Source of the DNA: Flavobacterium ajazii
GTDB lineage: Bacteria; Bacteroidota; Bacteroidia; Flavobacteriales; Flavobacteriaceae
Assembly (NCBI RefSeq): GCF_010614725.1
Contig: NZ_JAAEHL010000003.1
Location: 186,001-250,000 of the forward strand
Direction: 5' to 3'
DNA length: 64,000 nt
In this document: piece after piece, positions 1-8,731 of the stretch
Layout: the number at the start of each line of letters is the position of its first letter
How positions within the stretch are numbered: position 1 is the first letter of the stretch
Made by a program: the position numbers and the translations under genes
The notes under the pieces: model-generated
Database searches by the model: none
Told to the model about the DNA's origin: nothing
Seen by the model: only the letters and a program-made list of their open reading frames with translations

Positions 1-1
1 A

Positions 2-634
2 ATTAATAAAAGCTATACTCAAATCGTCAAAATTGACGATTATAAGAAAGTATTAATGGAATTGAGCGAAGATTTATCAATTCCAAAATACGCCACTCAT
101 TTAGTTTATATGACTAATGCTAACCGTATAGATGAACTAGAGCAAAAAGTAATCTATTCAATCTTGCAAAAGCGTCCAAAAAGAGCCGATATCTATTGGT
201 TTGTACACGTAAATATTCTAACTGAACCTTATAAAACACAATATAAGGTAACCGAAATTGCTAAAGACGATATTTACAGAATTGATTTCAATTTAGGATT
301 TAGAGAACCAACCAAAATCAATTTGATGTTTAGGGAAGTTATCCGTGACATGGTAAAAAATGGAGAAGTTGATATTACCAGCCGTTATGAATCATTAAAT
401 AAAAACAATATTGTTGGAGATTTTAAATTCGTATTGTCTGAAAAATTCTTATCTAATGACTCTGATTTATTATGGCATGAGAAGATAATCATGAACTCCT
501 ATTTCTTAATTAAAAAATTAAGCTTGTCTGAAGAAAGCGCTTTTGGATTAGACAGCAGTTCAGTTAAAATAGAGAAATTCCCAATGGTACTTCATGCTCC
601 GGAGAATATAGGTTTAACGAGAATTATAAAATAA
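2..634 (+). CDS. kup: KUP-family potassium uptake protein, C-terminal part (5' end outside window)
   Basis: The frame is open from base 2 and continues upstream of the window, so this is the 3' end of a gene; the Met at 56 is internal. The roughly 210 residues match the soluble C-terminal region of KUP/HAK/KT potassium-proton symporters, with 'KYATHLVYMTNA' and 'RADIYWFVHVNILTEP' as typical stretches. In the family about twelve membrane helices precede this region; they are not visible here. A terminator hairpin follows at 656-688. The family assignment is firm, the physiological details are from family knowledge. Confidence 0.88.
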   Translation: MNKSYTQIVKIDDYKKVLMELSEDLSIPKYATHLVYMTNANRIDELEQKVIYSILQKRPKRADIYWFVHVNILTEPYKTQYKVTEIAKDDIYRIDFNLGFREPTKINLMFREVIRDMVKNGEVDITSRYESLNKNNIVGDFKFVLSEKFLSNDSDLLWHEKIIMNSYFLIKKLSLSEESAFGLDSSSVKIEKFPMVLHAPENIGLTRIIK

Positions 635-655
635 ACCGTTTCAAAAATAAATTCA

Positions 656-688
656 AAAACACTCTTTTTATATATCAGAGTGTTTTTT
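656..688 (+). terminator. Rho-independent terminator after kup
   Basis: Perfect 10-bp inverted repeat AAAACACTCT / AGAGTGTTTT with an 11-nt loop, followed by a T-rich run. Confidence 0.8.
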
Positions 689-746
689 CTTTTTTTATCT
701 AAAATAACAATCAAAATTTAAAATTTAACTTTCAATCAATTAATAG

Positions 747-754
747 TACCTTTG
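747..754 (+). promoter_or_regulatory. Bacteroidota -7 promoter box for the RsmB/NOP methyltransferase
   Basis: TACCTTTG matches the TAnnTTTG consensus of the Bacteroidota housekeeping sigma factor and lies 17 nt before the ATG at 772. No clear -33 TTG is visible. Confidence 0.6.
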
Positions 755-771
755 CAACTCAAATAATTAAA

Positions 772-1986
772 ATGAGATTACACAGAAATTTAGTTTATAC
801 TACCATTGATTCTTTAAATGCAATTTTCAATGAAGGAGAATATGCAGATAAAGTGGTAGCCAGAGCCTTAAAAAAAGACAAGCGTTGGGGAAGTTCCGAC
901 AGGAAGTTTGTTGCTGAAACGATATACGAGATTGTTCGCTGGAAACGATTATATGCTGAAATTGCCGAAGTGAAAGAACCTTACGACAGAGATAATTTAT
1001 GGAGAATGTTTGCAGTTTGGGCAGTTTTAAGAGGATACCCAATCCCAGATTGGAGACAACTGGAAGGTACTCCTGAAAGAAAAATAAAAGGTCGTTTTGA
1101 CGAGCTCTCCAAAACAAGAGCCTTAAAAGAATCTATTCCTGACTGGATGGATGAATTAGGAGTGAAAGAATTAGGCGAAAAAGTCTGGGCAAAAGAAATC
1201 GCAGCCCAAAATCAGCCTGCTAAAGTTATTTTAAGAACGAATACGCTCAAAGGAACCAAAGAAAGCCTTAGAAATACATTGATGGATTTAAATATTGAAA
1301 CAGAATATTTAAAAGATCAGCCCGAAGCTTTGGTTTTAAAAGAAAGAGCAAATGTATTTTTGACAGATGCTTTCAAAGAAGGACTTTTTGAGGTTCAGGA
1401 TGCGAACTCACAATTGGTTGCCGGTTTTCTTGATGTTAAGCCGGGAATGCGTGTTGTTGACACCTGTGCCGGTGCTGGAGGAAAAACATTACATATTGCT
1501 TCTTTAATGGAAAACAAAGGACAATTAATAGCAATGGATTTGTATGAAAGCAAACTGAAACAATTAAAATTAAGAGCTAAAAGAAACGGCGTTTTTAATA
1601 TTGAATATCGCATTATTGACACTACAAAAGTGATCAAAAAGCTTCATGAAAAAGCAGATCGTGTTTTAATTGATGCACCTTGCAGCGGATTGGGAGTATT
1701 AAAAAGAAATCCTGATTCTAAATGGAAATTACAGCCAGAATTTATAGATAACATCCGTAAAGTTCAGTCTGAGGTTTTAGAAAGTTATTCTAAAATCGTT
1801 AAACCAGGCGGAAAATTAGTTTACGCGACATGTTCTGTATTGCCTTCTGAAAATCAGGAGCAAGTAGAGAAGTTCCTGAAAACTGAAATCGGAAAACAAT
1901 TTACTTTTATTGAAGACCGAAAATTACTAGCTTCAGATTCAGGTTTTGACGGCTTTTATATGGCTTTGTTGGAGCGTAAAAAATAA
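772..1986 (+). CDS. RsmB/NOP-family RNA (cytosine-5) methyltransferase
   Basis: A 404-residue class I SAM-dependent methyltransferase of the RsmB/NOL1/NOP2 family, which makes 5-methylcytosine in rRNA or tRNA. The first ~100 residues look like the NusB-type RNA-binding domain of RsmB. The SAM site is 'DTCAGAGGKT' (about residue 230). Both family cysteines are present: 'DAPCSG' (about 301) and the catalytic 'YATCS' (about 351). The length is close to that of E. coli RsmB. The gene stands alone between a -7 box and a strong convergent terminator. The exact target base cannot be read from sequence. Confidence 0.88.
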   Translation: MRLHRNLVYTTIDSLNAIFNEGEYADKVVARALKKDKRWGSSDRKFVAETIYEIVRWKRLYAEIAEVKEPYDRDNLWRMFAVWAVLRGYPIPDWRQLEGTPERKIKGRFDELSKTRALKESIPDWMDELGVKELGEKVWAKEIAAQNQPAKVILRTNTLKGTKESLRNTLMDLNIETEYLKDQPEALVLKERANVFLTDAFKEGLFEVQDANSQLVAGFLDVKPGMRVVDTCAGAGGKTLHIASLMENKGQLIAMDLYESKLKQLKLRAKRNGVFNIEYRIIDTTKVIKKLHEKADRVLIDAPCSGLGVLKRNPDSKWKLQPEFIDNIRKVQSEVLESYSKIVKPGGKLVYATCSVLPSENQEQVEKFLKTEIGKQFTFIEDRKLLASDSGFDGFYMALLERKK

Positions 1987-2002
1987 ATATGGACCTATAT
2001 TT

Positions 2003-2046
2003 AAAAATTCCTGGTTCCAGTTTTACAACTGGAACCAGGAATTTTT
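2003..2046. terminator. Bidirectional terminator between convergent genes
   Basis: An 18-bp perfect inverted repeat, AAAAATTCCTGGTTCCAG on the left arm, with an 8-nt loop. A-rich and T-rich arms let it serve both the methyltransferase (+) and the lipoprotein gene (-). Confidence 0.85.
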
Positions 2047-2057
2047 AAAACAAGTCT

Positions 2058-2537
2058 TTATTGTTTACATTCTACTTTAGTCAATGTATTTTTTACATCA
2101 AATTTTAGTTTTTTTCTGTCTTTAAAACTTACTTTTCCATTAGCTTCTACAACATCCCCGTAACCTTCAATATAGGTTCCATCTTTTTGCAGAAATGCTA
2201 CTTCACGAATTGATGAAGCCCCTTCAGAATTAAAGGTATAATCGGCTATAAGAGTATCCCCGTAAATGTTTCCGATTAAAGTCCCTTCGTTTTTATCTTT
2301 TCCTACTATATTATAACTTAGTTTTCCGTTAACTTCCTGATGAGAGTTTACATTAAAACTCATTTCAATAACGCTTCCTTTTATATTCCACATATAGCAC
2401 TGATCTCCTGCAGGCTCTACAATCTCAGCTTCTTTTGGAGGATTTGGAGTTATTTGTGGTGGTGGCAGTGTTGTCTCTTTTTTACAGGAAATAAAAAAAC
2501 CTGCCATTATAATTACTATTGCTGATACTTTTTTCAT
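2058..2537 (-). CDS. Putative lipoprotein, unknown function
   Basis: 159 residues with a lipoprotein signal peptide: a hydrophobic stretch ends in 'FFISCKKE', making Cys18 the likely lipidated residue. The proline-rich linker after it ('TTLPPPQITPNPP') is typical of exported Bacteroidota lipoproteins. The rest is beta-rich with alternating polar residues and 'GTLIGNIYGDTLIADYTF', suggesting a small beta-barrel or sandwich. No family recognised. It converges on the methyltransferase and shares its terminator. Confidence 0.75.
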   Translation of the reverse strand: MKKVSAIVIIMAGFFISCKKETTLPPPQITPNPPKEAEIVEPAGDQCYMWNIKGSVIEMSFNVNSHQEVNGKLSYNIVGKDKNEGTLIGNIYGDTLIADYTFNSEGASSIREVAFLQKDGTYIEGYGDVVEANGKVSFKDRKKLKFDVKNTLTKVECKQ

Positions 2538-2585
2538 AATTCAATTTTTATTGATTAGTATCCTAAAATTAATTTAAATAAAAAA

Positions 2586-2610
2586 AATCCATTCGCATAA
2601 CGAATGGATT
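2586..2610 (-). terminator. Terminator of the alpha-oxoamine synthase gene
   Basis: AATCCATTCG / CGAATGGATT, a 10-bp stem with a 5-nt loop. On the minus strand it is followed by a run of seven T. Confidence 0.8.
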
Positions 2611-2648
2611 CTTTTATATAATTCCCACATAGGAATCTATGTATATTA

Positions 2649-3908
2649 TTACGAAACGTCTACTGTAGTACGCTCTGCAATTTCTTTATAAGTTCCGTTA
2701 GTTAATTTTTCACGGATAGCTTCAAAAGCTGTTAATGTTTCTTCGATATCAGCTAAAGTATGAGAAGCAGTAGGAATCATTCTTAACAATATAATTCCTT
2801 TTGGAATAACCGGATATACAACGATAGAAAGGAAAATACCGTAATTTTCTCTTAAATCGTTTACCATTACCATTGCTTCCGGAATACTTCCTTCTAAGTA
2901 AACAGGAGTAATACAAGTATTAGTATCACCAATATTGAATCCTTTTTCTTTCAATCCATTTTGCAATGCATTTACATTCACCCAAAGCTTGTCTTTTATT
3001 TCAGATGATTGACGCAACAGTTCCAGTCTTTTCAAAGAACCAATTGTCTGAATCATTGGTAATGCTTTAGCAAACATTTGTGAACGCAGATTGTATTTTA
3101 AATAATCTATAACATCTTTATCAGCTGCTACAAAAGCTCCAATATTAGCCATCGACTTGGCAAAAGTAGAAAAGTAAACATCAATTCCGTCCTGACAACC
3201 TTGCTCCTCTCCTGCTCCTGCACCTGTTTTTCCAAGTGTTCCAAAACCGTGAGCGTCATCAACAAGTAAACGGAAATTGTATTTCTTTTTCATTTCAACA
3301 ATTTCTTTCAATTTTCCCTGCTGACCACGCATTCCAAAAACACCTTCAGTGATGAATAAAATTCCACCACCTGTTTCTGCTGCTATTTTCGTAGCACGCT
3401 GCAGGTTTTTTTCCATACTTTCAATGTCATTGTGCTTGTATGTAAAACGTTTTCCGCTATGCAAACGAACCCCGTCAATAATACAGGCATGCCCATCTAC
3501 ATCATACACAATAACATCATTTCTGGTAACCAAAGCATCAATAATTGATACCATTCCCTGATAACCAAAATTCAATAGATAAGCCGATTCTTTCATTACA
3601 AAAGCAGCCAGTTCATTCTCTAATTGTTCGTGATATGTGGTATGACCAGACATCATTCTGGCTCCCATTGGCGCAGCTGCACCATAAGCAATAGCTGCAT
3701 CTGTATCGGCTTTACGTACTTCCGGATGATTTGCTAACCCTAAATAATCATTCAAACTCCAGTTTAGAATATCTTTTCCTTGAAATTTCATTCTCGGACC
3801 TAACTCACCTTCCAATTTTGGAAATACAAAATAACCCTCTGCCTGAGAAGCCCATTTCCCTAAAGGTCCTTTATTGTCCTGAATTCTTTCGAATAAATCT
3901 TTTACCAT
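2649..3908 (-). CDS. PLP-dependent alpha-oxoamine synthase (serine palmitoyltransferase / cysteate acyltransferase-like)
   Basis: A 419-residue fold-type I PLP enzyme of the alpha-oxoamine synthase family (relatives: serine palmitoyltransferase, AONS, KBL). These condense an amino acid with an acyl thioester. Visible signatures are 'NDYLGLANHPEV' (53-64), 'GFGTLG' after 'DDAH' (about 216) and the PLP-lysine context 'STFAKSMANIGAF' (about 250). Flavobacteria use such enzymes for sphingolipids and for capnine-type sulfonolipids, so a first-step lipid acyltransferase is the likely role. Substrate cannot be decided from sequence. It is monocistronic, with a perfect -7 box at 3948-3955. Confidence 0.82.
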   Translation of the reverse strand: MVKDLFERIQDNKGPLGKWASQAEGYFVFPKLEGELGPRMKFQGKDILNWSLNDYLGLANHPEVRKADTDAAIAYGAAAPMGARMMSGHTTYHEQLENELAAFVMKESAYLLNFGYQGMVSIIDALVTRNDVIVYDVDGHACIIDGVRLHSGKRFTYKHNDIESMEKNLQRATKIAAETGGGILFITEGVFGMRGQQGKLKEIVEMKKKYNFRLLVDDAHGFGTLGKTGAGAGEEQGCQDGIDVYFSTFAKSMANIGAFVAADKDVIDYLKYNLRSQMFAKALPMIQTIGSLKRLELLRQSSEIKDKLWVNVNALQNGLKEKGFNIGDTNTCITPVYLEGSIPEAMVMVNDLRENYGIFLSIVVYPVIPKGIILLRMIPTASHTLADIEETLTAFEAIREKLTNGTYKEIAERTTVDVS

Positions 3909-3947
3909 AATATATAGCGTAGTAATAATTTTAATTTAATCAGCGAG

Positions 3948-3955
3948 CAAAAATA
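3948..3955 (-). promoter_or_regulatory. -7 promoter box of the alpha-oxoamine synthase gene
   Basis: Minus strand TATTTTTG, matching TAnnTTTG, 40 nt upstream of the start codon. Confidence 0.55.
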
Positions 3956-4192
3956 AATATTTATTCTATGGTATCATAATAATTTAAACTATGATTCAAA
4001 ACCAAACCCCCTCTTTTGTAAACTTTTAAACCAAAATCTTCAACTTGAAGTAAAATTCTTCGTAATTTTTAATTTCATTTTGAGAAAACTCCAATTTAAA
4101 GTTGTTATAAATTCTAATAAAACTCATCTAACTTGTGTATTTTTTACTAATTTTAAAAACCTCTATATAAAAATCTTTAACACCTGATATAA

Positions 4193-4966
4193 ATGGCTTT
4201 AACCAATACTAAAGACCTGAAACTGGCCGTACTCATTGACGCTGATAACGTTCCTTACAGCAATGTAAAAGGCATGATGGAAGAAATCGCAAAGCTTGGA
4301 ACTCCTACTACAAAAAGAATCTATGCCGACTGGACAAAACCAAATTCAAACGGCTGGAAAAGCGTTTTACTGGAACATGCCATAACACCTATTCAGCAAT
4401 ATAGTTATACGGTTGGAAAAAATTCCTCAGATTCAGCTCTGATTATTGATGCTATGGATTTGCTTTATTCAGGAAAACTAGATGGATTTTGTATCGTTTC
4501 AAGTGATAGTGATTTTACACGTCTTGCTGTACGCCTTCGTGAATCGGGCATGAAAGTAATTGGTATTGGAGAAAAGAAAACACCAAATTCCTTTATCGTT
4601 GCCTGCGACCGATTCATTTATATTGAAGTACTGGATGGTGCCACTCAGAAGAAAAAACCAAAAGCTGCCGATACCAAAAAACCGGTAGAAAAACCTACTG
4701 CAAAGGCATTACACAAAATAGACCCTTCAACTATTGATTTGATTGAAGCCACAATTGAAGATATTGAAGATGATGACGGCTGGGCATTTCTTGGTGATGT
4801 TGGAAACTTAATTGTGAAGAAAAAACCCGAGTTTGACCCACGAAATTATGGTTTTTCTAAGCTCACACCAATGCTGAAATCGTTAACCGATATTCTGGAA
4901 ATAGACGAAAGAGAATCAGATAAAAAAGGTATTAAACACGTTTACGTCCGATTGCGATTCAATTAA
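4193..4966 (+). CDS. NYN (PIN-like) domain protein with C-terminal OST-HTH/LOTUS domain
   Basis: 257 residues. Residues ~8-150 form a LabA/NYN-type PIN-like fold with the acidic metal-site motifs 'VLIDADN' and 'SSDSDFTRLA'. Such domains are predicted or shown to be RNases. After a Lys/Pro-rich linker (150-175) the C-terminal ~80 residues, 'DDGWAFLGDVGNLI' and 'YGFSKLTPMLKSL', fit an OST-HTH/LOTUS winged helix, which binds RNA. The pairing is common in bacteria and points to RNA turnover. It precedes the FMN enzyme gene by 33 nt and may share its transcript. Confidence 0.85.
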   Translation: MALTNTKDLKLAVLIDADNVPYSNVKGMMEEIAKLGTPTTKRIYADWTKPNSNGWKSVLLEHAITPIQQYSYTVGKNSSDSALIIDAMDLLYSGKLDGFCIVSSDSDFTRLAVRLRESGMKVIGIGEKKTPNSFIVACDRFIYIEVLDGATQKKKPKAADTKKPVEKPTAKALHKIDPSTIDLIEATIEDIEDDDGWAFLGDVGNLIVKKKPEFDPRNYGFSKLTPMLKSLTDILEIDERESDKKGIKHVYVRLRFN

Positions 4967-4999
4967 TTCAAATTATTACATTTTTAAAGTTTTATAAAC

Positions 5000-6514
5000 A
5001 TGAGAAAAAAATTCTTTATCTACGGCTTCTTATTGTTTCTAATTGTTGCTGCCATTTATTATTATTTCAAACTTGGCTTTTTATTATTGATTATCCTTCC
5101 CTTCTTATTGGTTATCGGAATTTTTAACTCGGTTCAGAAAAAACATGCTATTTTAAGAAACTTTCCTGTTTTGGGGTATTTCAGGTATTTATTCGAAATG
5201 ATTGCACCTGAAATTCAACAGTATTTTATCGAAAGATCAACCGACGGAAAACCTTTCTCCAGAAATCAGCGCTCATTAGTATACCAAAGAGCCAAAAATA
5301 TTGATTCCAGTACTCCTTTTGGAACCCAGCAAAACTTAAACACAGAAAGTTATGAAGGAATCAAACATTCTATTTTTCCTGCAAAAGTCAATGAAGAACT
5401 TCCCCGTGTTTTAGTTGGCGGAAAAGACTGCAAACAACCTTATTCGGCTTCTTTATTTAATGTATCTGCCATGAGTTTTGGTTCTTTAAGCGAACATGCA
5501 GTACGTGCTATCAATATTGGTGCACAAAAAGGAAAATTTTATCAAAATACCGGGGAAGGCGGTTTGACCGAATTTCATTTAGCCGGCGGAGGTGATATAA
5601 CCTGGCAGATTGGTACAGGATATTTTGGATGCCGGAATGCTGAAGGAAATTTTAGTCCTGAAAAATTCTCAGAAAAAGCCAATCTTCCTAATGTAAAAAT
5701 GATTGAAATCAAACTTTCACAAGGAGCAAAACCAGGTCATGGAGGTGTTCTTCCAGCTCGAAAAAATACGGAACAGATTGCTAAAATTAGAGGTGTTGAG
5801 CCACATACTATGATTCTTTCACCTCCCGGACATACTGCTTTTTCTGATGTAAAAGGTCTGATTCATTTCATTAAACAACTTCGCGATTTGTCAAACGGAA
5901 AACCAATCGGATTCAAATTGTGTATTGGAAACACAGCCGAATTTGAAGCTATCTGCCATGAAATGATCGCTGAAGATATTTATCCCGATTTTATTACGGT
6001 TGACGGTGCCGAAGGTGGAACCGGAGCCGCACCGTTAGAATTTGCTGATGGTGTCGGAATGCCTTTTGAACCGGCTTTAATTTTTGTAAATAAAACTTTG
6101 ATTGGATTAAATATTCGTGATAAAATACGCATTATAGGAAGCGGAAAAATCATTTCAGGATATTCTATTCTACATGCCATAGCCTTAGGTGCAGATATGT
6201 GTAACAGCGCCCGAGGTTTTATGTTTTCACTGGGGTGTATTCAGGCGTTACGTTGTCATAATAACGAATGTCCGACCGGAGTAGCAACTCAAAACAAAAT
6301 GCTGATGAAAGGTTTGGTGGTTACAGATAAATCAGAACGTGTGTATCATTTTCATAAAAACACGCTTCATGCCGCAAACGAACTTTTGGCTGCAGCCGGA
6401 AAAACTTCTTTTGCAGATGTCGACATTAATATATTCATGAGAGGTGATGAATTTACCAATCTTTCAGAATTGTATTTCCCGGATAACTTAACCAATGTTA
6501 CCAAACGAAACTAA
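5000..6514 (+). CDS. FMN-binding glutamate synthase-family protein, membrane-anchored
   Basis: 504 residues. Two membrane segments lie in the first ~45 residues. The rest is the FMN/Fe-S glutamate synthase core barrel, with 'QGAKPGHGGVLPARKN', 'TVDGAEGGTGAAPLEFAD' and the cysteine-containing 'HNNECPTGVATQ' near the end. It lacks the amidotransferase domain of full-length GltB, so it is one of the short GltB-like oxidoreductases whose natural substrate is unknown. Start chosen at the ATG giving the N-terminal anchor. A strong terminator follows. Confidence 0.85.
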   Translation: MRKKFFIYGFLLFLIVAAIYYYFKLGFLLLIILPFLLVIGIFNSVQKKHAILRNFPVLGYFRYLFEMIAPEIQQYFIERSTDGKPFSRNQRSLVYQRAKNIDSSTPFGTQQNLNTESYEGIKHSIFPAKVNEELPRVLVGGKDCKQPYSASLFNVSAMSFGSLSEHAVRAINIGAQKGKFYQNTGEGGLTEFHLAGGGDITWQIGTGYFGCRNAEGNFSPEKFSEKANLPNVKMIEIKLSQGAKPGHGGVLPARKNTEQIAKIRGVEPHTMILSPPGHTAFSDVKGLIHFIKQLRDLSNGKPIGFKLCIGNTAEFEAICHEMIAEDIYPDFITVDGAEGGTGAAPLEFADGVGMPFEPALIFVNKTLIGLNIRDKIRIIGSGKIISGYSILHAIALGADMCNSARGFMFSLGCIQALRCHNNECPTGVATQNKMLMKGLVVTDKSERVYHFHKNTLHAANELLAAAGKTSFADVDINIFMRGDEFTNLSELYFPDNLTNVTKRN

Positions 6515-6521
6515 AAAAATA

Positions 6522-6552
6522 AAGGCCTCTTTGAAATTAGCAAAGAGGCCTT
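6522..6552. terminator. Bidirectional terminator
   Basis: AAGGCCTCTTTG / CAAAGAGGCCTT, 12-bp perfect stem with a 7-nt loop between convergent genes, T-run on the plus side. Confidence 0.85.
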
Positions 6553-6563
6553 CTTTTTTAAAA

Positions 6564-6968
6564 TCATTTCAGAAGTTTATTCATTTCTTCTTTATTAATG
6601 ACTTCCTTGACAAAAACCGTATTGTCATCAGCTAAAAAATAAACATGAAATACTACACCTTCTTCTATTAATTCTTTAGGAATTTGATTTTTGTTCAGCA
6701 TTTCCTTCAGCAAAAGCGGAAAACTTTCTTCTGCCTTCTTCTTATTTGATTCGTTCTGTTCTAAATCTGTTTCGAATCTCAATTCAATTTTACCATCATT
6801 AATATAACCTCTGGCCGTAGTAAGCGTAACATCATCTGCTTTGAAATTTGCTGCTTCAGTATTATAAGCAACAACATATTCCTGTAATTTTTGCTTTGTA
6901 TTTTTACAGCTGATCAGCAACATTACAACAAAAAGAGTAAAGATGATTTTTGATATTTTGTTCATCAT
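6564..6968 (-). CDS. Small putative lipoprotein
   Basis: 134 residues. The N-terminal hydrophobic stretch ends in 'LLISCKNTKQ', so it is probably a lipoprotein with Cys21 lipidated. The mature part is charged, mixed alpha/beta. No family recognised. It lies 17 bp downstream of the YhcH-family gene on the same strand and could be co-transcribed with it. Confidence 0.7.
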   Translation of the reverse strand: MMNKISKIIFTLFVVMLLISCKNTKQKLQEYVVAYNTEAANFKADDVTLTTARGYINDGKIELRFETDLEQNESNKKKAEESFPLLLKEMLNKNQIPKELIEEGVVFHVYFLADDNTVFVKEVINKEEMNKLLK

Positions 6969-6985
6969 ATCTTTTGGTTTTGATA

Positions 6986-7435
6986 CTATATTTCAACTTT
7001 TATTACAATCTTATTAAGCATTCCCTCTGTAATCATTGGAGCATGTACATCTTCCGGAAAAAGAATTACAAACTGATTTTCTTTTAGCTGAAAAAACATA
7101 TCCGGAGTGTCGCTAAAAAAACGTACATCCTTTTCATCATTATAACCTCCGTTTGGGATTTTACAGTTTGCTCTCGGTTTCCATGCAAAAGTTTCAATTT
7201 CACTAATACAAAACTGAATATCGATATTTTTGTCATGACATTCAAAAGTCGTTAAACTTTCTTCAACTGTTTTTCCTTTTCCCTTAAACCCGAAAAACTT
7301 CACTCCTTCAGTTTCATGCTTAAAATCGGCAGGAAGATTCTGTACATCATTATTTCGTAAATAATCAAAAGCTTTTTTGAAAGATGGATGCAAAACTTCG
7401 TATTTCGCTGCATTCTCTAATGAATCTATAATCAT
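6986..7435 (-). CDS. YhcH/YjgK/YiaL-family protein (DUF386)
   Basis: 149 residues, the usual length of this cupin-like family, which is often linked to sialic acid or other sugar metabolism. Diagnostic parts are 'EGVKFFGFKGKGKTVEESLTTFECHDKNIDIQFCI' region residues (45-80), the metal-site stretch 'FVILFPEDVHAPMI' and the terminal 'NKIVIKVEI'. The histidine in 'DVHAPM' and the acidic residues are conserved in the family. No sugar genes lie nearby, so its substrate here is unknown. Confidence 0.85.
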   Translation of the reverse strand: MIIDSLENAAKYEVLHPSFKKAFDYLRNNDVQNLPADFKHETEGVKFFGFKGKGKTVEESLTTFECHDKNIDIQFCISEIETFAWKPRANCKIPNGGYNDEKDVRFFSDTPDMFFQLKENQFVILFPEDVHAPMITEGMLNKIVIKVEI

Positions 7436-7541
7436 AATTCTAATGTTAATTTGAGTTGAGTTTTTTATTGTAAAAATAAGACTTAATTTATTTCAATCTC
7501 TATAAATTGTATGTTTTAGTAAATCGGTTATAACTTCTTTG

Positions 7542-7549
7542 TAACTTTG
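7542..7549 (+). promoter_or_regulatory. -7 promoter box for the DUF2809-rdgB pair
   Basis: TAACTTTG, a perfect TAnnTTTG match 39 nt upstream of the TTG start at 7589. Confidence 0.55.
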
Positions 7550-7588
7550 TTTATCATTAATTTTCTTTAAAACAAGCAAATATTCCCT

Positions 7589-7993
7589 TTGAAAATTCAG
7601 AGAATCTATTATTTCATATCATTGATTATTGTTATTTTTCTTGGAATTATTTCACGAAAAATTGATTTTATTCCTTTATTGTTTGGAGATTTTCTCTATG
7701 CGGTTATGATATATGTTTTGATAAGATTTTTTCTGATCAAACACAAACCAATTCAAACTGCAATCCTTTCATTACTCATCTGTTACAGTATTGAATTCTT
7801 TCAGCTTTATCAGGCAGAATGGATTATTACTCTTCGAAAAACACTTTTTGGAAGATATGTTTTGGGACAAGGTTTTTTATGGACAGATCTTGTTGCTTAT
7901 ACTTTTGGCATTGCTTTTACCATTATCACTGAAAAAATTATTTTAAAAAACTGCACTTATGAAACTCGTTTTCGCATCAAACAACAAAAATAA
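7589..7993 (+). CDS. DUF2809 membrane protein
   Basis: 134 residues, about four membrane helices, resembling DUF2809 proteins ('IDFIPLLFGDFLYAVMIYVL', 'CYSIEFFQLYQAEWI', 'LWTDLVAYTFGI'). The start is TTG at 7589, the only start between the in-frame stop at 7568 and the conserved N-terminus. Its last 35 bases overlap the start of rdgB in another frame, so the two are probably translationally coupled. Function unknown. Confidence 0.78.
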   Translation: MKIQRIYYFISLIIVIFLGIISRKIDFIPLLFGDFLYAVMIYVLIRFFLIKHKPIQTAILSLLICYSIEFFQLYQAEWIITLRKTLFGRYVLGQGFLWTDLVAYTFGIAFTIITEKIILKNCTYETRFRIKQQK

Positions 7994-8537
7994 AATCAAA
8001 GAAATCCAGAGCATTTTAAACGGCTCTATACAAATTTTAAGCCTTGAAGAAATTGGCTGTCACGAAGAAATTCCTGAAACGGCAGATACTATTGAGGGAA
8101 ATGCTATTCTAAAAGCCAATTATGTAACTGAAAAATACGGTTACGATTGTTTTGCAGATGATACAGGCTTAGAAGTTACTGCTTTAAACGGAGAGCCGGG
8201 CGTTTACTCTGCAAGGTATGCCGGGGAACAAAAAGATTCTAACGACAATATGAACAAACTTTTAGAAGCCTTAAAAGACGAAACTGACAGAAGCGCCCAG
8301 TTTAAAACCGTTATTGCATTAAATCTAAATGGTTCTCAGCATTTGTTTACCGGAATTGCCAAAGGAAATATTATTTTCGATAAAACTGGAAATCATGGTT
8401 TTGGATACGATCCGGTTTTTCAGCCTGAAAATTATACGGAGACTTTTGCAGAACTAACTTCAGAAGTAAAAAACAAAATCAGTCATCGTGCAAAAGCAAT
8501 TCAGCAACTAATTGATTTTCTGAATTCCATCAAATAA
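7959..8537 (+). CDS. rdgB: Non-canonical purine NTP pyrophosphatase (RdgB/HAM1 family)
   Basis: 192 residues, full length. It hydrolyses dITP/XTP to the monophosphate, keeping deaminated purines out of nucleic acids. Family signatures: N-terminal 'LVFASNNKNKIKEI', the catalytic 'FADDTGLEVTALNGEPGVYS' followed by 'ARYAG', and C-terminal 'GHGFGYDPVF'-like 'NHGFGYDPVFQPE' with 'ISHRAKA'. It begins inside the end of the DUF2809 gene. Confidence 0.95.
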   Translation: MKLVFASNNKNKIKEIQSILNGSIQILSLEEIGCHEEIPETADTIEGNAILKANYVTEKYGYDCFADDTGLEVTALNGEPGVYSARYAGEQKDSNDNMNKLLEALKDETDRSAQFKTVIALNLNGSQHLFTGIAKGNIIFDKTGNHGFGYDPVFQPENYTETFAELTSEVKNKISHRAKAIQQLIDFLNSIK

Positions 8538-8702
8538 TTGTTTAAAATACAACATTTTAAGGAGTAAAATTGATATTCTCAGACGTAAAATTATTCATTT
8601 ATTCGGCAAATCGATTTTATAATAAACATAACTTTTTGATTATCAAATCATAACAAATACATAATTCTTAAAAATGCATTAGTTTATCTGAAATATTAAC
8701 AG

Positions 8703-8710
8703 TAATTTTG
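8703..8710 (+). promoter_or_regulatory. -7 promoter box of the DEAD-box helicase gene
   Basis: TAATTTTG matches TAnnTTTG. It overlaps an in-frame TTG at 8708, which therefore cannot be the translation start. This supports the ATG at 8732. Confidence 0.65.
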
Positions 8711-8731
8711 CACCCTATTTTAAAAATACAT

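Noticed and set aside
8708..8731. TTG start for the DEAD-box helicase
   Set aside because: It lies inside the -7 promoter box; translation must start at the ATG at 8732.
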